Assembly: GCA_043228905.1 (NCBI GenBank) | Contig: JBHGNT010000020.1 | Location: 2,728,001 to 2,792,000, forward strand | Origin: Azolla caroliniana | Taxonomy: Eukaryota; Polypodiophyta | Reading direction: 5' to 3' | Length of the DNA stretch: 64,000 bases | Part shown: positions 44,480 to 55,174 of the stretch, one piece after another | Layout: every line of letters begins with the position of its first letter | How positions within the stretch are numbered: the first letter of the stretch is position 1 | Notes under the pieces: generated by a model | Seen by the model: the letters and a program-made list of their open reading frames with translations, nothing else | Databases searched by the model: none | What the model was told of the DNA's origin: nothing | Position numbers and translations under genes: made by a program

Positions 44480-44551
44480 GCGCTTGTAGTGCAACAGTTA
44501 GAATAATTGCCTTCTAAGCAATAGACCCGAGTTCAACTCTCGGCAAGCGCA
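44480..44551 (+). pseudogene. tRNA-Gly-like module, best preserved, anticodon now TCT
   Basis: Exactly 72 nt. The acceptor GCGCTTG/CAAGCGC pairs over all 7 bp, the T stem CCGAG/CTCGG over 5 bp, and the anticodon stem ATTGC/GCAAT over 5 bp. The loop CTTCTAA gives TCT instead of the TCC of the presumed parent. The D stem has a mismatch (GTGC against GAAT). Three of the four stems are intact, but the unit is repetitive and I do not call it a working tRNA gene. Confidence 0.6.
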
Positions 44552-45089
44552 CATTATGTTATTTCAATCACTGCTTCCAACGGAAATGGAAAAATGATAC
44601 ATACCTTTCAAAATTGAATTAATATGAAGCTTTGCTCAAATAGGCCATTTTTGTGGACTATATTCATTTGTATCTTAGAAGAAACCGAAAAGAAAAAATG
44701 ATACATACCTTTCAAAATTGATTTAATATGAAGCTTTGCTCAAATAGGCCATTTTCGTGGACTATATTCATTTGTATCTTCGAAGAAACTTTCGAGCATT
44801 GTTGGTTTATTCAGACAACAAATCGTAAAGATTGAATAGTGAGGTTAATATGCAATTACTCAACAAAAAAAAATTCGCGTAGATTTTTTGTTCTTGATAC
44901 TATACGAATAGCTTGGAAATATGCCCAAATGGCGCTTCCAAGCAATAGATCCGAGTTCAACTCTCGGAAAGTGCATACTATGTTATTTCAATCACTGCTT
45001 CCAATGGAAAAGAAAAAATAATTCAATTCAATTCCAGAATGATACATACCTTTCAAAGATTCATAACTAGAGCGGAAGAAGTCGGCAAC

Positions 45090-46940
45090 ATGAAGAAACA
45101 GTTAATATTTCTCGAGCAGGAGGAGCTCATCGGGAGGTTGCACGAACAACAGCTCGAAGGGATGGCAGTGATGACAATAGAGGGGGCATCAACCAGCGTC
45201 TCCGAACCATCAGAGGCTGCACGAACTGCAGTTCGAAACCCTCTTGCCAACAAGGGGATGTAGGTATGTGAGGATCGAACCTCTAATGCTTATGATGATG
45301 ATCTAGAACGGGGGATAGAGGGCATGAATAGGCTAGGTGATAACTCAATGCCAACTATGGGAGCCTTTGTTCTCTCCCCAGAAGAAGAATGCATCATGGA
45401 GAGTGAAATCGTAAGACTTAGACAGGAATCATTTGTGGTGAAAGTGGTGGTTAGTCTACCGAATCGCCCGTTGTTGCGTGATTGGTTGCAAAGTTTCTTG
45501 CAAGAAAACCTTGGAAGAATGAAGGACATCACATTTATGGGAACGGGGTTTTACCATGTTACTGTGATGCTTGAAATGAATATATGCAAAATTATCGAGA
45601 GCAGTCCATTGACATGGCACAATGCAAGAGCATATGTATTCAAATGGGATGTAGACTTCGACATGTGTAAAGCAAATGCTTGTGTAGGAAATCCAACAGT
45701 AATAATGGCCTTTTTCCCTGGTTTACCTAAGCAATGGGAGTCCTTTCTCCCAGCCATTGGGAAAAGTATGGGAGGGTAATGTTTGGAAAAAACATTTGCA
45801 GAGAGAGTAAGTGAAACACCGAGGATGAAATTAATTGTCTCTGATGTAAAGGCCTTACCACAAACAATGGTGCTAAGGATCAAACTAATTCTTGACCATG
45901 TACAACCAGTGGAATATGTTGGACTTCTAGGGCAATGATTTGTATGTAGACAAATGGGGCATATGGCCCGAGAATGCCCAAGAGGTAAGGAGATCATGCA
46001 TCGTAGAAATGGGAAGCATGGATGGAAAAGCCCAACAAGTTTGACACAACAGAAAAATATGAGAACAAACCATGCAATGCGGATAAATGAAGATGGATGG
46101 AAGTATATGAATAATGAAGGAAAACGAAAAATTATGCTCGGACAAGAATGGCTTCCACTTAGCAACAAATATGAACTCTTAACCTTAGAGGACAATGAAA
46201 ACATAACTAATGACAAGGAAGCAAGATCAAAGGCACATTCAGAGAGCAACTTTGTGAATGTTATTAATGATATGCAGACATTGTAGCAGGAAGACAATGT
46301 GTTAGTGTTTGAAACTAATTAGATGCATCAAGAATGTATGGATAAGGCAGGAGAAATAAGAAATCAAAAGGATGTAAGCCCCTTGAAAGAGCAAGATAAG
46401 TCACTAATGACAACCCAACATATTAAGGGGATAGCAAAAATGAAAAGGCACATGTGTGCTAGAAAAGAGGAAGAGAATAGGATGGAAAAAAATAAAGGTA
46501 TGCGTAAATGGTCAAGAGTGAAATGGAATCCTCAATACAAAGTGACCCCCCTATTGAATATTGGGCAACAAATCAAATTGAAACTGACAGGCAAAAAGTG
46601 GTTCAAGGAAATGTGTGGGACTGAGATGAAGAAGAACATCATGTGTAGAATAAATATCTATAGTAATTGTGAGGACGTAGGTCAGATCGTTGGACTGTCC
46701 TATATGTTGGTTGCGGGAAATAAGGAGCCCCACAACAGAGAAGAAGCACTCGAATGGTTGGAACAACAAATGGGTGCTCATGTAGATTCAACATATGGTA
46801 CCGCAATAAGTGTGAAAATGAAAAGACAATGGAAAGATGCCATGATATGGAGCTCGGGCAAGGCAGATGAGCAAGGCATATGCTATATAAATGTGAAATT
46901 TAGGAAGCTACCTCGAATGATCACGGAATTCATGGTATAA
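45090..46940 (+). pseudogene. LINE 2 ORF1 (DUF4283-like, CCHC)
   Basis: One frame extends across the region with stops near 45,262, 45,778, 45,937, 46,285, 46,320 and 46,938. The part VKVVVSLPNRPLLRDWLQSF ... YVFKWDVDFDMCKAN resembles the DUF4283 gag domain of plant LINEs. The knuckle reads stop-FVCRQMGHMAREC, where the first Cys codon has become TGA. A Lys-rich linker and KWFKEMCGTEMKKN follow. An RNA-binding chaperone role is expected for the family. Confidence 0.7.
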
Positions 46941-47055
46941 CACCTTGAAATGGTGACACTAGAAGAGGATAATCTCCAAGATATGATCTTAGCGAACCTA
47001 GTGGAAGCTGAAAATGCATTGGTTGGGTCACTAAAGAGGCACGGTATATGTTGAA

Positions 47056-47272
47056 ATGAATCTTAGCTTGCTAACATTGAATATTCAAGCAATTGGTGGT
47101 AGCCAATTCCACAAGAAGAAGAATGTATTACCTGCTGAAATTTAGTGATGCACTAAGGCAATAGTGCTTGATGTTATCATGGTGCAAGAGCATCATCTAG
47201 ATGGGGATAAGATGGACAAAATCGCAAACATCTGCCCTAGGAGTTGGACCAATACATGGTCGGAAGCTACGG
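47056..47272 (+). pseudogene. LINE 2 ORF2, endonuclease N-terminus, truncated
   Basis: MNLSLLTLNIQAIGGSQF is the usual first strand of an AP-type endonuclease. After a TAG and frame change, VIMVQEHHLDGDKM supplies the catalytic-Glu motif (QEHH). The rest is lost at the LTR junction. Confidence 0.7.
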
Positions 47273-48042
47273 TATCGTGAAGATTTCCGGCTTTGGTGTG
47301 AAACCGGGATGGAATGGGCAAGTCGGCAATGTACAACATGTGCACATGTATAGTAGGAAAATGGTGTATAGAATAAGGGGGAGGATTTATCCCACATTGT
47401 AACATCCCTCCCTCCTTGGGCTATAAAAGGAAGCGAGGGTCCCTTGAAAAAGGGTTGCCCATTTTGAGTTAGGAGGGTATACCACTTAGGTCGAAGGTGT
47501 GTTAGTTCTTCTTCTTCTTACTTTAGAGTTTCTTTGAGGTCTTCATCTTCGTGTCTGTTTAGGGTTTAGTTTGGTGAAGAGCTTGCATGTCATGTGGGGT
47601 TTGCTTCTGCTCAGTCTCCTGTGCAAGACCCCGCTCGGTGCGACGAGCCCGAGAGCTCCCCGATTGGCTACTTGGTAGCAGACTGTTGTTGTAACCTAAC
47701 CTACTTTAGTCCTGCTTGGAGCCGGAGTTGTATCTTGCTCTTGTAATTATATATATATATATATAAGGTTGCGGATATATGTGTCTCTGTTGGTGTCGGG
47801 TGCATTTCTTTTCTTTATTTCCTGTACATAAAAGGCGTGTGTTGAGTCGGTGTTGCGTGCGTGCTCTCTCTCTCTCTCTCATGCTCAGTAGCCTCTGGTA
47901 CGTGTCCGGAATCGCTCCGGTTTACGTCAGAACTGGTACAGCCGGGACCAGAGAGATTCAACCTCCCCGCATCCCTCTCTTCCTCGTCCGAGACCCCCGT
48001 GATCCCGCCCCTTTCGACACGTACTTGCGGATTACCGCGACA
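47273..48042 (+). repeat. 5' LTR of element C
   Basis: Starts TATCGTGAAG (TG to TA at the first bases) and ends TTACCGCGACA. TATA box GCTATAAAAGG near 47,420 and a CT repeat near 47,868. Directly followed by the primer site. The right-end sequence resembles the solo LTR at 7654-8277. Confidence 0.7.
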
Positions 48043-48046
48043 TCTT

Positions 48047-48066
48047 TGGTGAACCCGACGTGAAAG
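48047..48066 (+). other. primer-binding site of element C
   Basis: TGGTGAACCCGACGTGAAAG starts with TGG, as needed to match a tRNA CCA end. Gypsy B has nearly the same site at 55,780. Confidence 0.7.
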
Positions 48067-48080
48067 GGTGGCAAGGGAGG

Positions 48081-49003
48081 ATGGAGTCGGAAGACGATGA
48101 CTTCGCGGAGATGGTGGCCGAAGTGGTGTTGCAGTTCAGTCGAGTGGTGGCGAGGCGAGAAGCAGCGCAACGAGCTATTGAGCGAGTGGTCGAAAGGGTC
48201 AGCCGTTTCAACGGGGACAAAGTCCCATTCTACTTGGAACCCTACAACGCAGAATTGGAGGTGTGAAGCGTAGACGAGGTGTTGAGACTGGAGTTCTTCA
48301 GTCGGGTCGTTGCCATTCGTATGCATGCGGAAGTAAAGGAGATCTAAGAAGCTCATATTTCGTGGGAGGCCTTCGAAGAGGCGCTCTTGCAGGCATATGG
48401 AGGACGTCCGAAGAGCCGGGGATGGCACGACTTCGATCAGTGGGTTGCATCGGCGAAGACCCATAGGGGCGCAACGAAGGCGTTCCAAGAGTTCGAGCGA
48501 CGGCTTGCTCGGCTCCCGGAGCAGGAGCAAAGTTTGGTGCGGGTGGACAAAGTCCTATTTTTCGTTAGGTCGATCGACTGAGCGGAACAAGAGGCCATCA
48601 GGATTGAGCTCGATGACAATGACGGAGCGAATGGCCTTACTGAGGACTGGTCGGAAGTCGAACGAGTATGCCAATGGTTGGATAAGGAGCGGTCCGCGAA
48701 AGGCGAATGTAAGATAACGCGCGACGGCGTGTCATCACGGTAGGAACCGGGCACGCAACAAGAAGGATCGGTGAAGCTCGATGTCGAAGTCTTGGTTCGG
48801 GAAGCGTATGAGGCTCTGAAGGCGATGGTTGAAGAAGAAGATAGATCTGACATGTGGACGGATTTCGAAGACTCAGAACTAGTCGGCCTTCCGAACAAGG
48901 CCGACATGGCCCAGGCAGAGCCCAAAGAATGGTACGAGGGTACCATGGGAGAGGGTTTGGAGCGAGACCACCGTGGTTCCACCCCTTTCAACATGTACTC
49001 GTA
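48081..49003 (+). pseudogene. element C gag, copy 1
   Basis: From ATG at 48,081 (MESEDDDFAEMVAEVVLQF) a single frame has stops near 48,264, 48,344, 48,579 and 48,740. A gag-like core reads VPFYLEPYNAELEV, SWEAFEEALLQAYGGRPKS and FQEFERRLARLPEQEQSLV, followed by DGANGLTEDWSEVERVC. No protease or RT follows in either part of element C in the window. Confidence 0.7.
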
Positions 49004-49914
49004 GATTACCACGACATCTTTGGTGAAGCCGACGTAAAAGGGCGGCAAGGGAGGATGGAGTCGTAAGACGATGACTTCGCGGAGATGGTGGCCGAAGTGG
49101 TATTGGAATTCAGTCAAATGGTGGCGAGGCGAGAAGCAGCGCAACAAGCTACTGAGCGAGTGATCGAAAGAGTCAACCGTTTCAACGGGGACAAAGTCCT
49201 AGTCTACTTGGAAGCATACAACGTAGAAATGGAGGTGTGAAGCGTAGATGAGGCGTTCAGGCTGGAGTTCTTCTGTCGGGTTGTTATCGCTCGTATGCAT
49301 GCTGAAGTAAACGAGCTCCGAGAAGCTCATATTTCATGGGAGGCCTTCGAAGAGGCACTCCTACAGGCATATGGAGGACGACGGAAGAGCCGGGGATGAA
49401 GTGACTTCGACCAGTAGTTTGCATCGGCGAAGACCCACAGGGGCGCAACGAAGGCGTTCCGAGAGTTCGAGCCACGGCTTGTTTGGCTCCTAGAACGGGA
49501 GCAAAGTCTGGTGGGGATGGACAAAGTCCTGTTGTTCATTAGGTCAATCGACCGAGTGGAACCGCAGGCCATCGAGATTGAGCTCGAAGATGATGGTGGA
49601 GCAAATGGCCTTACCGAGGACTGGTCGGAAGTTGAACGAGTATGCCGACGGTTGGATGAGGAGTAGTTCATGAAAGGCAAAAGGAAGATAATGCTCGACG
49701 ACGTGTCATCACGGTAGGAACCGAGCACGCAACAAGAAGGATCAGCAAAGCTCAATGTCGAAGCCTTGGTCGGGGAAGCGTATGAGGTTCTGAAAGCGAT
49801 GGTTGAACAAGAAGAGAGATCCGGCACGTAGACGGATTCCGAAGCCTCAGAGCTAGTTGGTCTTCCGGAGAAGGTGGACAATGCCCAGGCAGAGGCCGAA
49901 GAATGGTACGACGG
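48997..49914 (+). pseudogene. element C gag, copy 2 (tandem duplication with LTR end)
   Basis: The last bases of the LTR, the primer site and gag are repeated 974 bp downstream (TTTGGTGAA at 48,045 and 49,019). Copy 2 shares the TGA after GAGGTG and the TAG in CATCACGGTAG with copy 1, so those stops predate the duplication. It stops at 49,914 where gypsy B is inserted, and continues at 62,216. Confidence 0.75.
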
Positions 49915-50445
49915 TGTAGTGACGTTTCCATGCCACGATGAGAAAATAACTTCTACCAATTTATATAAGATTATTCAAATCTTTGTAAAAGGTTATATAA
50001 AGTGCGAGACCTCGATGAATAGGAGTGTGTGGAGGTTTAGGTGTCGTGAAGGATTTGCTTCACGATAGAAAAATAAACTAAAATATTGTATTGAATAACA
50101 TTCGAGAGATTTGAACCCACAACCTCACATACCAAACACAAGGCACATACCATTTGGCTAGGTCATTTATTCTTTCAAATTTATATTTTAATGTTTGTAC
50201 TTATGCCATGTATATTTTCATACATGAAAGCTCAAATGCGTGGGATGTCTATCATGCATCACATGCATTTCATGCACTACATGCATGTCTTGTACCCTCA
50301 CATGCATCATATGCATGGGGGCACCTATTTAAAGAGGGAAAGGGAAAAGAGTGAAGGGGAGAACATGAGACGAGGAATATTATTGTAATAGGAGGGACAA
50401 GCTATATTATTGTACAAGAAATATTTTGTAATCATCGTCAAATAT
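49915..50445 (+). repeat. 5' LTR of gypsy B, left part
   Basis: TGTAGTGACG onward, with a TATTTAAAG box near 50,327 and a cluster of ATGCAT/CATGCATG sites at 50,254-50,318. It breaks at AATAT, the target duplication of copia E. Confidence 0.92.
50099..50168 (-). other. antisense tRNA-like Pol III promoter in the gypsy B LTR
   Basis: On the minus strand TAGCCAAATGG fits box A (TRGYNNARNNG) and GGGTTCAAATCTC fits box B (GWTCRANNC). The segment resembles a SINE head and occurs in both LTRs (also 61,753-61,822). Confidence 0.55.
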
Positions 50446-51060
50446 TGTTGGGATTACGGTCCCTTCGGATGGGATGGTCGGATGTCGGAGATGAATGCCG
50501 ACGAGCCCGGTTTCGGTTTCGGATCCGGATGACGAAGACCCCGGCTTCGGTGCCGGATGACGAATGTACCCGGAGAGCGATCCGGATGCAGGGACATATC
50601 CGTGAATATGTTCGCTATGGGCCCCTGAGGCTATAGTTGTAAATAGCCCAAAGTCATATAAGTATAAATATGACTTAGGGCAAACAGTTTTGCTGTTGCT
50701 ACTCATTTTTCTGTTTTTCCACTCAAGAGGAGTGAAGAGAGAGCAGCCGTGAGAGAGAGAGAGAGAGATAGAGCGCGAGAGAGGAAGAGGTAGACGCCTC
50801 TGTGTATTTCCGCCGCCTGTGGCGAGGACAGCGAGCTCAAGGTCGTCGCCTTGCAGCTCGCCATTGTATACTTCTCTGTATAGTGTTGGTTTGGAGTCTT
50901 GTACTCCCGTGGTTTTTCCCGTCTAGGGTTTTCCACGTTAATCCCTGTGTGCTCGCGTTTTGTTTCTCCGTGTGGTTCCTATTTTCTGCTCCATTGATTC
51001 GCGCTTACTCGGTTGTGGCCGAGCGGTGAAGGTGAATAGAAGAAGCGTCTATTCCTTACA
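50446..51060 (+). repeat. 5' LTR of copia E
   Basis: 615 bp, TGTTGGGATTACGG...TTCCTTACA. TATA-like TATAAATATGAC near 50,662, GA repeat near 50,748. Confidence 0.95.
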
Positions 51061-51061
51061 A

Positions 51062-51076
51062 ACTGGTATCAGAGCG
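51062..51076 (+). other. primer-binding site of copia E
   Basis: ACTGGTATCAGAGCG, complementary to initiator tRNA-Met, 2 bp after the LTR. Confidence 0.93.
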
Positions 51077-51090
51077 AACTGCTGCAGAAA

Positions 51091-54000
51091 ATGGAAGGCG
51101 GCGGCAGCGGGCAGCCGGGGATGATGGTGCTGACTGCGCAGAACTACGCCGACTGGAAGATCAAGATGGAAGATCTTCTGATTGTTCGGGACCTGTACGA
51201 ACCGATTGACAGGTCGGAAATACCGAAAGGGGTACTTGAGTCGGAATGGAGGCTTCTGAACCGGAAAGCCGTTGCAACCATTCGGCAATACGTCGACGTG
51301 AGCGTCCTACAACATGTGGCAAACGACACCAACGCATATGAGATGTGGAAGAAGCTGTCGGGCCTCTACGAGAGGAAGAATGCGTTGAATCGGACCTCCC
51401 TGATGAGGAAGATAGTGAATCTCAAGTACCGGGACGGCGAGAGTATGGTGGAACACGTAAGCACGTTCATGGGATTCGTGAATCAGCTTGCGGCGATCAA
51501 GTTCCCGTTGGAGGATGCAATGCAAGCCATCATCCTGATGTGTACATTGCCGGAAAGCTGGGAGAACTTGGTGGTGACTCTCAGCACCTCCTGCACAGAA
51601 GATAACTTGTCCTTACAAACGGTAAAGACAAGTATTTTGAACGAAGAAGCGCGTCGGAGAGATAAAGAACCGGCCTCCGACTCGAAGGCGCTGCTTACCG
51701 AATCGGATCGGGGAAGACAATGGAACCGGAGTCCGCAAAGACGGGAGAAGTCGGGGACCCGGTCGCAGTCAAGAGGAAGGCCCACATGCTTCCACTGTGG
51801 GAAGCCGGGGCACTTCCGAAAGAATTGTCGGCATTACCGAAAAGACAACGGAGCCGACGACACCGATTTGAAGAAGTCACTGGAGAGAAACGGTGCATAC
51901 CGGGGAGCCACGGACCGGAGAGGTTCGGATCGGCGAGGGCAGGACCGGAAAGGAACAACGGCACTCGCGGCAAGTGAGGAAGAAATCATGCTCATCACCG
52001 AAGAAAGTGAAGTAAACATTGCCGGCGATGAGACGACCTGGGTGGTCGATTCCGGAGCATCGTTCCACCTGACCCCGGAGAGAAGATACTTCTCATCCTA
52101 CACAGCCGGTGAGCATGGCTGTGTTCGGATGGGAAATGAAGGTACGTGCCGGATTGCCGGCATCGGAGACGTGTGGTTGACAACCCCGACCGGATGCAAA
52201 ATGCTGCTGAAGGATGTCCGACACGTTCCGGAGGTTCGATTGAACCTGATTTCGGCCGGGAGGCTAGACGATGAAGGCTACACAGGTAGCATCCGGAACG
52301 GCGTAATGAAGTTCAGCAAGGGGAGCCTGATAGTGGCTCGGGCCCGGAAAGACAACACACTGTACCTGATGAATGCCCGGTTATGTCCGGAAGAGCTGAA
52401 TGTGGCAACCGACACTGCCGGTGAGCTGTGGCACAAAAGACTGTGCCACATGAGTGAGAAGGGGATGAAGAGGCTTGCAGAAGACAACCTTATTCCAGTG
52501 AAGCATGTGCACCTAGAGAAGTGCACCGATTGCTTGGCCGGTAAACAGAACCGAACCTCCTTCCACTCAAGGCCACCGACGAGACGTAGCGCACCATTGG
52601 AGTTGGTGCACACTGATGTGTGTCAGGTAGAAACGAAGTCACATGGCGGAGCCCAGTACTTCGTAACATTCATTGATGATCACAGCCGGAAGCTGTGGAC
52701 GGCACCGTTGAAGACAAAGGACCAAGTGTTGTGTGTCTTCAAAGAACTCCACGCGAGAGTGGAAAGGGAATCCGGCAAGAAGCTGAAAGCGATACGAGCG
52801 GATAACGGAGGGGAATACTGGGGGCAGTTCGCGGAGTACTGTCGCTCGAAGGGAATCCGGCTCGAGTTTACTGTGCCGAAGACGCCGGAACTGAACGGGC
52901 TGGCCGAGAGGATGAACCGGACCATAATGGAGAGGGTCCGGAGTATGCTGGCGCATGCGAAATTACCCAAGGGGTTTTGGGCTGAGGCAATGTCGACGGC
53001 GACATATGTGATAAACCGATCACCCTCAGTACCTTTGGACAGAGACACGCCGCAGAGAGTGTGGACCGGTAGGGAAATATCTTACCGGCATCTGAAGGTG
53101 TTCGGGTGTCTCGCATACGTGCACGTGGCAAAGGACCGGAGAGGAAAGCTAGATCCAAAGACCCGGCCATGCATATTCCTCGGTTACGGCGACGACGAGT
53201 TCGGCTACCGAGTATGGGACCCGGTCGACAAGAAGATATTCAGGAGTCGAGACATCATCTTCATGGAGGACAAGACACTCGCCGACTGGGAGTCGGAGAA
53301 GAAGATGAAGAGCTCCAAGTCGACCGGTGAGGATCAACTCTACGAGGAGCAGTCCCGACCGGCAAGGGACCGGTTAGCACTCGAGGATCCGGCCGAAGAC
53401 GGTGAAGAAACAGAACCGGCCGAAGAAGATGAAAATGATACCGGAACCGGCTCCGATCCCGAAATGGATTCGGATGAAGAAGAATCGGAGGAACCGGTTA
53501 CCGAAGCTCCGGAACGGAGATATCCTCTAAGAGAGAGAAGGGCCCCCCGGAGATTTCCGGAACCAGAGCACGTGCTGCTAACCGACGAGGGGGAGCCGGA
53601 GAGCTTTGAAGAAGCAAAGCACGACACCCAGAGCCGCAGGTGGTTGAGTGCCATGCAGGACGAGATGGATTCCCTGCATGAGAACCACACATATGAACTT
53701 GTGGAGTTGCCGAAAGGAAAGCGGGCACTTCGAAACAAGTGGGTGTTCAAGCTGAAACCGGGAGATGCCGGAAACCCCCCGAGATACAAAGCCAGGATCG
53801 TGGTGAAGGGGTTTCAGCAGAAGAAGGGCGTCGACTTCGACGAGATATTTGCCCCGGTAGTGAAGATGACCTCCATCCGAACGGTGCTGAGCATAGCGGC
53901 AAGCATGGACCTCGAGGTAGAACAGATGGACGTGAAGACGGCATTCCTTCACGGTGACCTCGATGAAGAGATCTACATGCAGCAACCGGAAGGATTCGAG

Positions 54001-55164
54001 AAGAAAGGGAAGGAGCACCTGGTATGCCGGTTGAAGAAGAGCCTTTACGGACTGAAGCAGGCTCCCCGGCAATGGTACCGGAAGTTCGACTCCTTCATGA
54101 CCGACAAAGGGTACCTCAAAACGCAGTCCGACCACTGCGTGTTTGTGAAGAAGTTTGAAGGAGGAGACTCTCTAATACTCCTCCTGTACGTGGACGACAT
54201 GTTGATCGTCGGACGGGACCAGGTCAAGATACGGATGCTGAAGAAGGCCCTTCACCGAATCTTCTCAATGAAGGACCTGGGTCCGGCGAGGCAAATACTA
54301 GGGATGCACATCATCCGGGACCGGAAGAAGAAGCAGTTGTGGCTGTCACAGGAGAAGTACGTGACAAAGGTGCTTAAACGGTTCAACATGTCGGAAGCAA
54401 GACCGGTCGGATCGACCCTCCCGGCAAACTGCAAGCTGTCCAGCAAGCAAAGTCCCAAGACAAAGGCTGAAAAGGAGGATATGATGAAAGTGCCGTATGC
54501 CTCAGCCGTCGGGAGCTTGATGTACGCCATGGTGTGTACGAGACCGGACATCGGATATGCAGTCGGAGCGGTAAGTCGGTACATGAGCAATCCCGGCAAA
54601 GAGCACTGGAACGCAGTCAAGTGGATACTCCGATACCTGAAGGGCACGGCAAACGTGTGCCTCCGATTCGGCTCCGGAATGCCCGAACTCGATGGCTTTA
54701 CCGATTCGGATATGTCGGCTGATGCAGATACCAGCCGGTCCACATCAGGGTATGTGATGACGTATGCAGGGGGAGCTGTTTCGTGGCAGTCGAGGCTGCA
54801 GAAGACGGTTGCGTTGTCAACCACGGAGGCGGAGTACATGGCGGCTGTTGAAGCCGGCAAGGAAATAATATGGATGAAGGACTTCATTAGAGAGCTCGGT
54901 ATCCGGCAGGAGGAGTACCGACTCTACTGCGACAGTCAGAGTGCAATCCACCTTGCGAAGAACGCGGCCTATCACTCCCGGACGAAGCACATCCAGCGAA
55001 GATATCACTGGATCCGGGAAAGGATAGAAGACAAGGAGTTCGTGCTGACAAAGATCCACACGGACGAGAACGGGTCGGATATGCTGACCAAGGTCCTCAC
55101 ACCCGACAAACTGGAAGCATGCCGGAAGAGGATCGGATTGGAGAGACATCCCATGCCGAAGTGA
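51091..55164 (+). CDS. copia E Gag-Pol polyprotein, intact (1357 aa)
   Basis: The ATG at 51,091 lies 15 bp after the primer site. Domains: UBN2-type gag (about 1-210); CCHC knuckle CFHCGKPGHFRKNC (from 233); protease with DSG (Asp320); GAG-pre-integrase with HKRLCHM; integrase with Asp509, Asp571 and Glu606; a C-terminal integrase and linker region rich in Glu, Asp and Pro (about 690-830); RT with MDVKTAFLHGDL and YVDD at 1033-1036; RNase H with Asp1205, Glu1248 and Asp1281. All catalytic residues I can check are present and there is no stop or frameshift. It encodes gag and pol in one frame, as copia does; I see no leader signal that sets their ratio. It should assemble particles, reverse-transcribe the element RNA and integrate the DNA. 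Relatives at 17.7 and 32.5 kb are dead. Confidence 0.96.
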   Translation: MEGGGSGQPGMMVLTAQNYADWKIKMEDLLIVRDLYEPIDRSEIPKGVLESEWRLLNRKAVATIRQYVDVSVLQHVANDTNAYEMWKKLSGLYERKNALNRTSLMRKIVNLKYRDGESMVEHVSTFMGFVNQLAAIKFPLEDAMQAIILMCTLPESWENLVVTLSTSCTEDNLSLQTVKTSILNEEARRRDKEPASDSKALLTESDRGRQWNRSPQRREKSGTRSQSRGRPTCFHCGKPGHFRKNCRHYRKDNGADDTDLKKSLERNGAYRGATDRRGSDRRGQDRKGTTALAASEEEIMLITEESEVNIAGDETTWVVDSGASFHLTPERRYFSSYTAGEHGCVRMGNEGTCRIAGIGDVWLTTPTGCKMLLKDVRHVPEVRLNLISAGRLDDEGYTGSIRNGVMKFSKGSLIVARARKDNTLYLMNARLCPEELNVATDTAGELWHKRLCHMSEKGMKRLAEDNLIPVKHVHLEKCTDCLAGKQNRTSFHSRPPTRRSAPLELVHTDVCQVETKSHGGAQYFVTFIDDHSRKLWTAPLKTKDQVLCVFKELHARVERESGKKLKAIRADNGGEYWGQFAEYCRSKGIRLEFTVPKTPELNGLAERMNRTIMERVRSMLAHAKLPKGFWAEAMSTATYVINRSPSVPLDRDTPQRVWTGREISYRHLKVFGCLAYVHVAKDRRGKLDPKTRPCIFLGYGDDEFGYRVWDPVDKKIFRSRDIIFMEDKTLADWESEKKMKSSKSTGEDQLYEEQSRPARDRLALEDPAEDGEETEPAEEDENDTGTGSDPEMDSDEEESEEPVTEAPERRYPLRERRAPRRFPEPEHVLLTDEGEPESFEEAKHDTQSRRWLSAMQDEMDSLHENHTYELVELPKGKRALRNKWVFKLKPGDAGNPPRYKARIVVKGFQQKKGVDFDEIFAPVVKMTSIRTVLSIAASMDLEVEQMDVKTAFLHGDLDEEIYMQQPEGFEKKGKEHLVCRLKKSLYGLKQAPRQWYRKFDSFMTDKGYLKTQSDHCVFVKKFEGGDSLILLLYVDDMLIVGRDQVKIRMLKKALHRIFSMKDLGPARQILGMHIIRDRKKKQLWLSQEKYVTKVLKRFNMSEARPVGSTLPANCKLSSKQSPKTKAEKEDMMKVPYASAVGSLMYAMVCTRPDIGYAVGAVSRYMSNPGKEHWNAVKWILRYLKGTANVCLRFGSGMPELDGFTDSDMSADADTSRSTSGYVMTYAGGAVSWQSRLQKTVALSTTEAEYMAAVEAGKEIIWMKDFIRELGIRQEEYRLYCDSQSAIHLAKNAAYHSRTKHIQRRYHWIRERIEDKEFVLTKIHTDENGSDMLTKVLTPDKLEACRKRIGLERHPMPK

Positions 55165-55174
55165 AGGGGGAGTT
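55159..55174 (+). other. polypurine tract of copia E
   Basis: GAAGTGAAGGGGGAGTTT overlaps the end of the polyprotein gene and directly precedes the 3' LTR. Confidence 0.88.

Larger units (their letters stand above)
42690..45062 (+). repeat. tRNA-Gly-derived tandem array, about three units
   Basis: Equivalent points in the tRNA T arm lie at 43,032, 43,745, 44,528 and 44,952, so the period is roughly 710-785 bp, with a truncated last unit. Each full unit has two tRNA-like modules (for example about 44,083-44,155 and 44,480-44,551) separated by AT-rich sequence with conserved blocks. The array resumes here after the plus locus, having broken off at 36,297. Confidence 0.88.
45063..47272 (+). mobile_element. 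LINE 2, ORF1 and start of ORF2
   Basis: A zinc-knuckle ORF1 is followed by an ORF2 that begins with an AP-endonuclease. The LTR of element C then cuts ORF2 at 47,273. Its ORF1 type differs from that of LINE 1. Confidence 0.7.

Noticed and set aside
44480-44551. Functional tRNA-Arg(TCT) gene
   Set aside because: D stem mismatched, and it is one member of a decaying repeat whose other modules have other anticodons.
51483-51785. Antisense ORFs within copia E
   Set aside because: Shadow frames of a GC-rich intact polyprotein gene.
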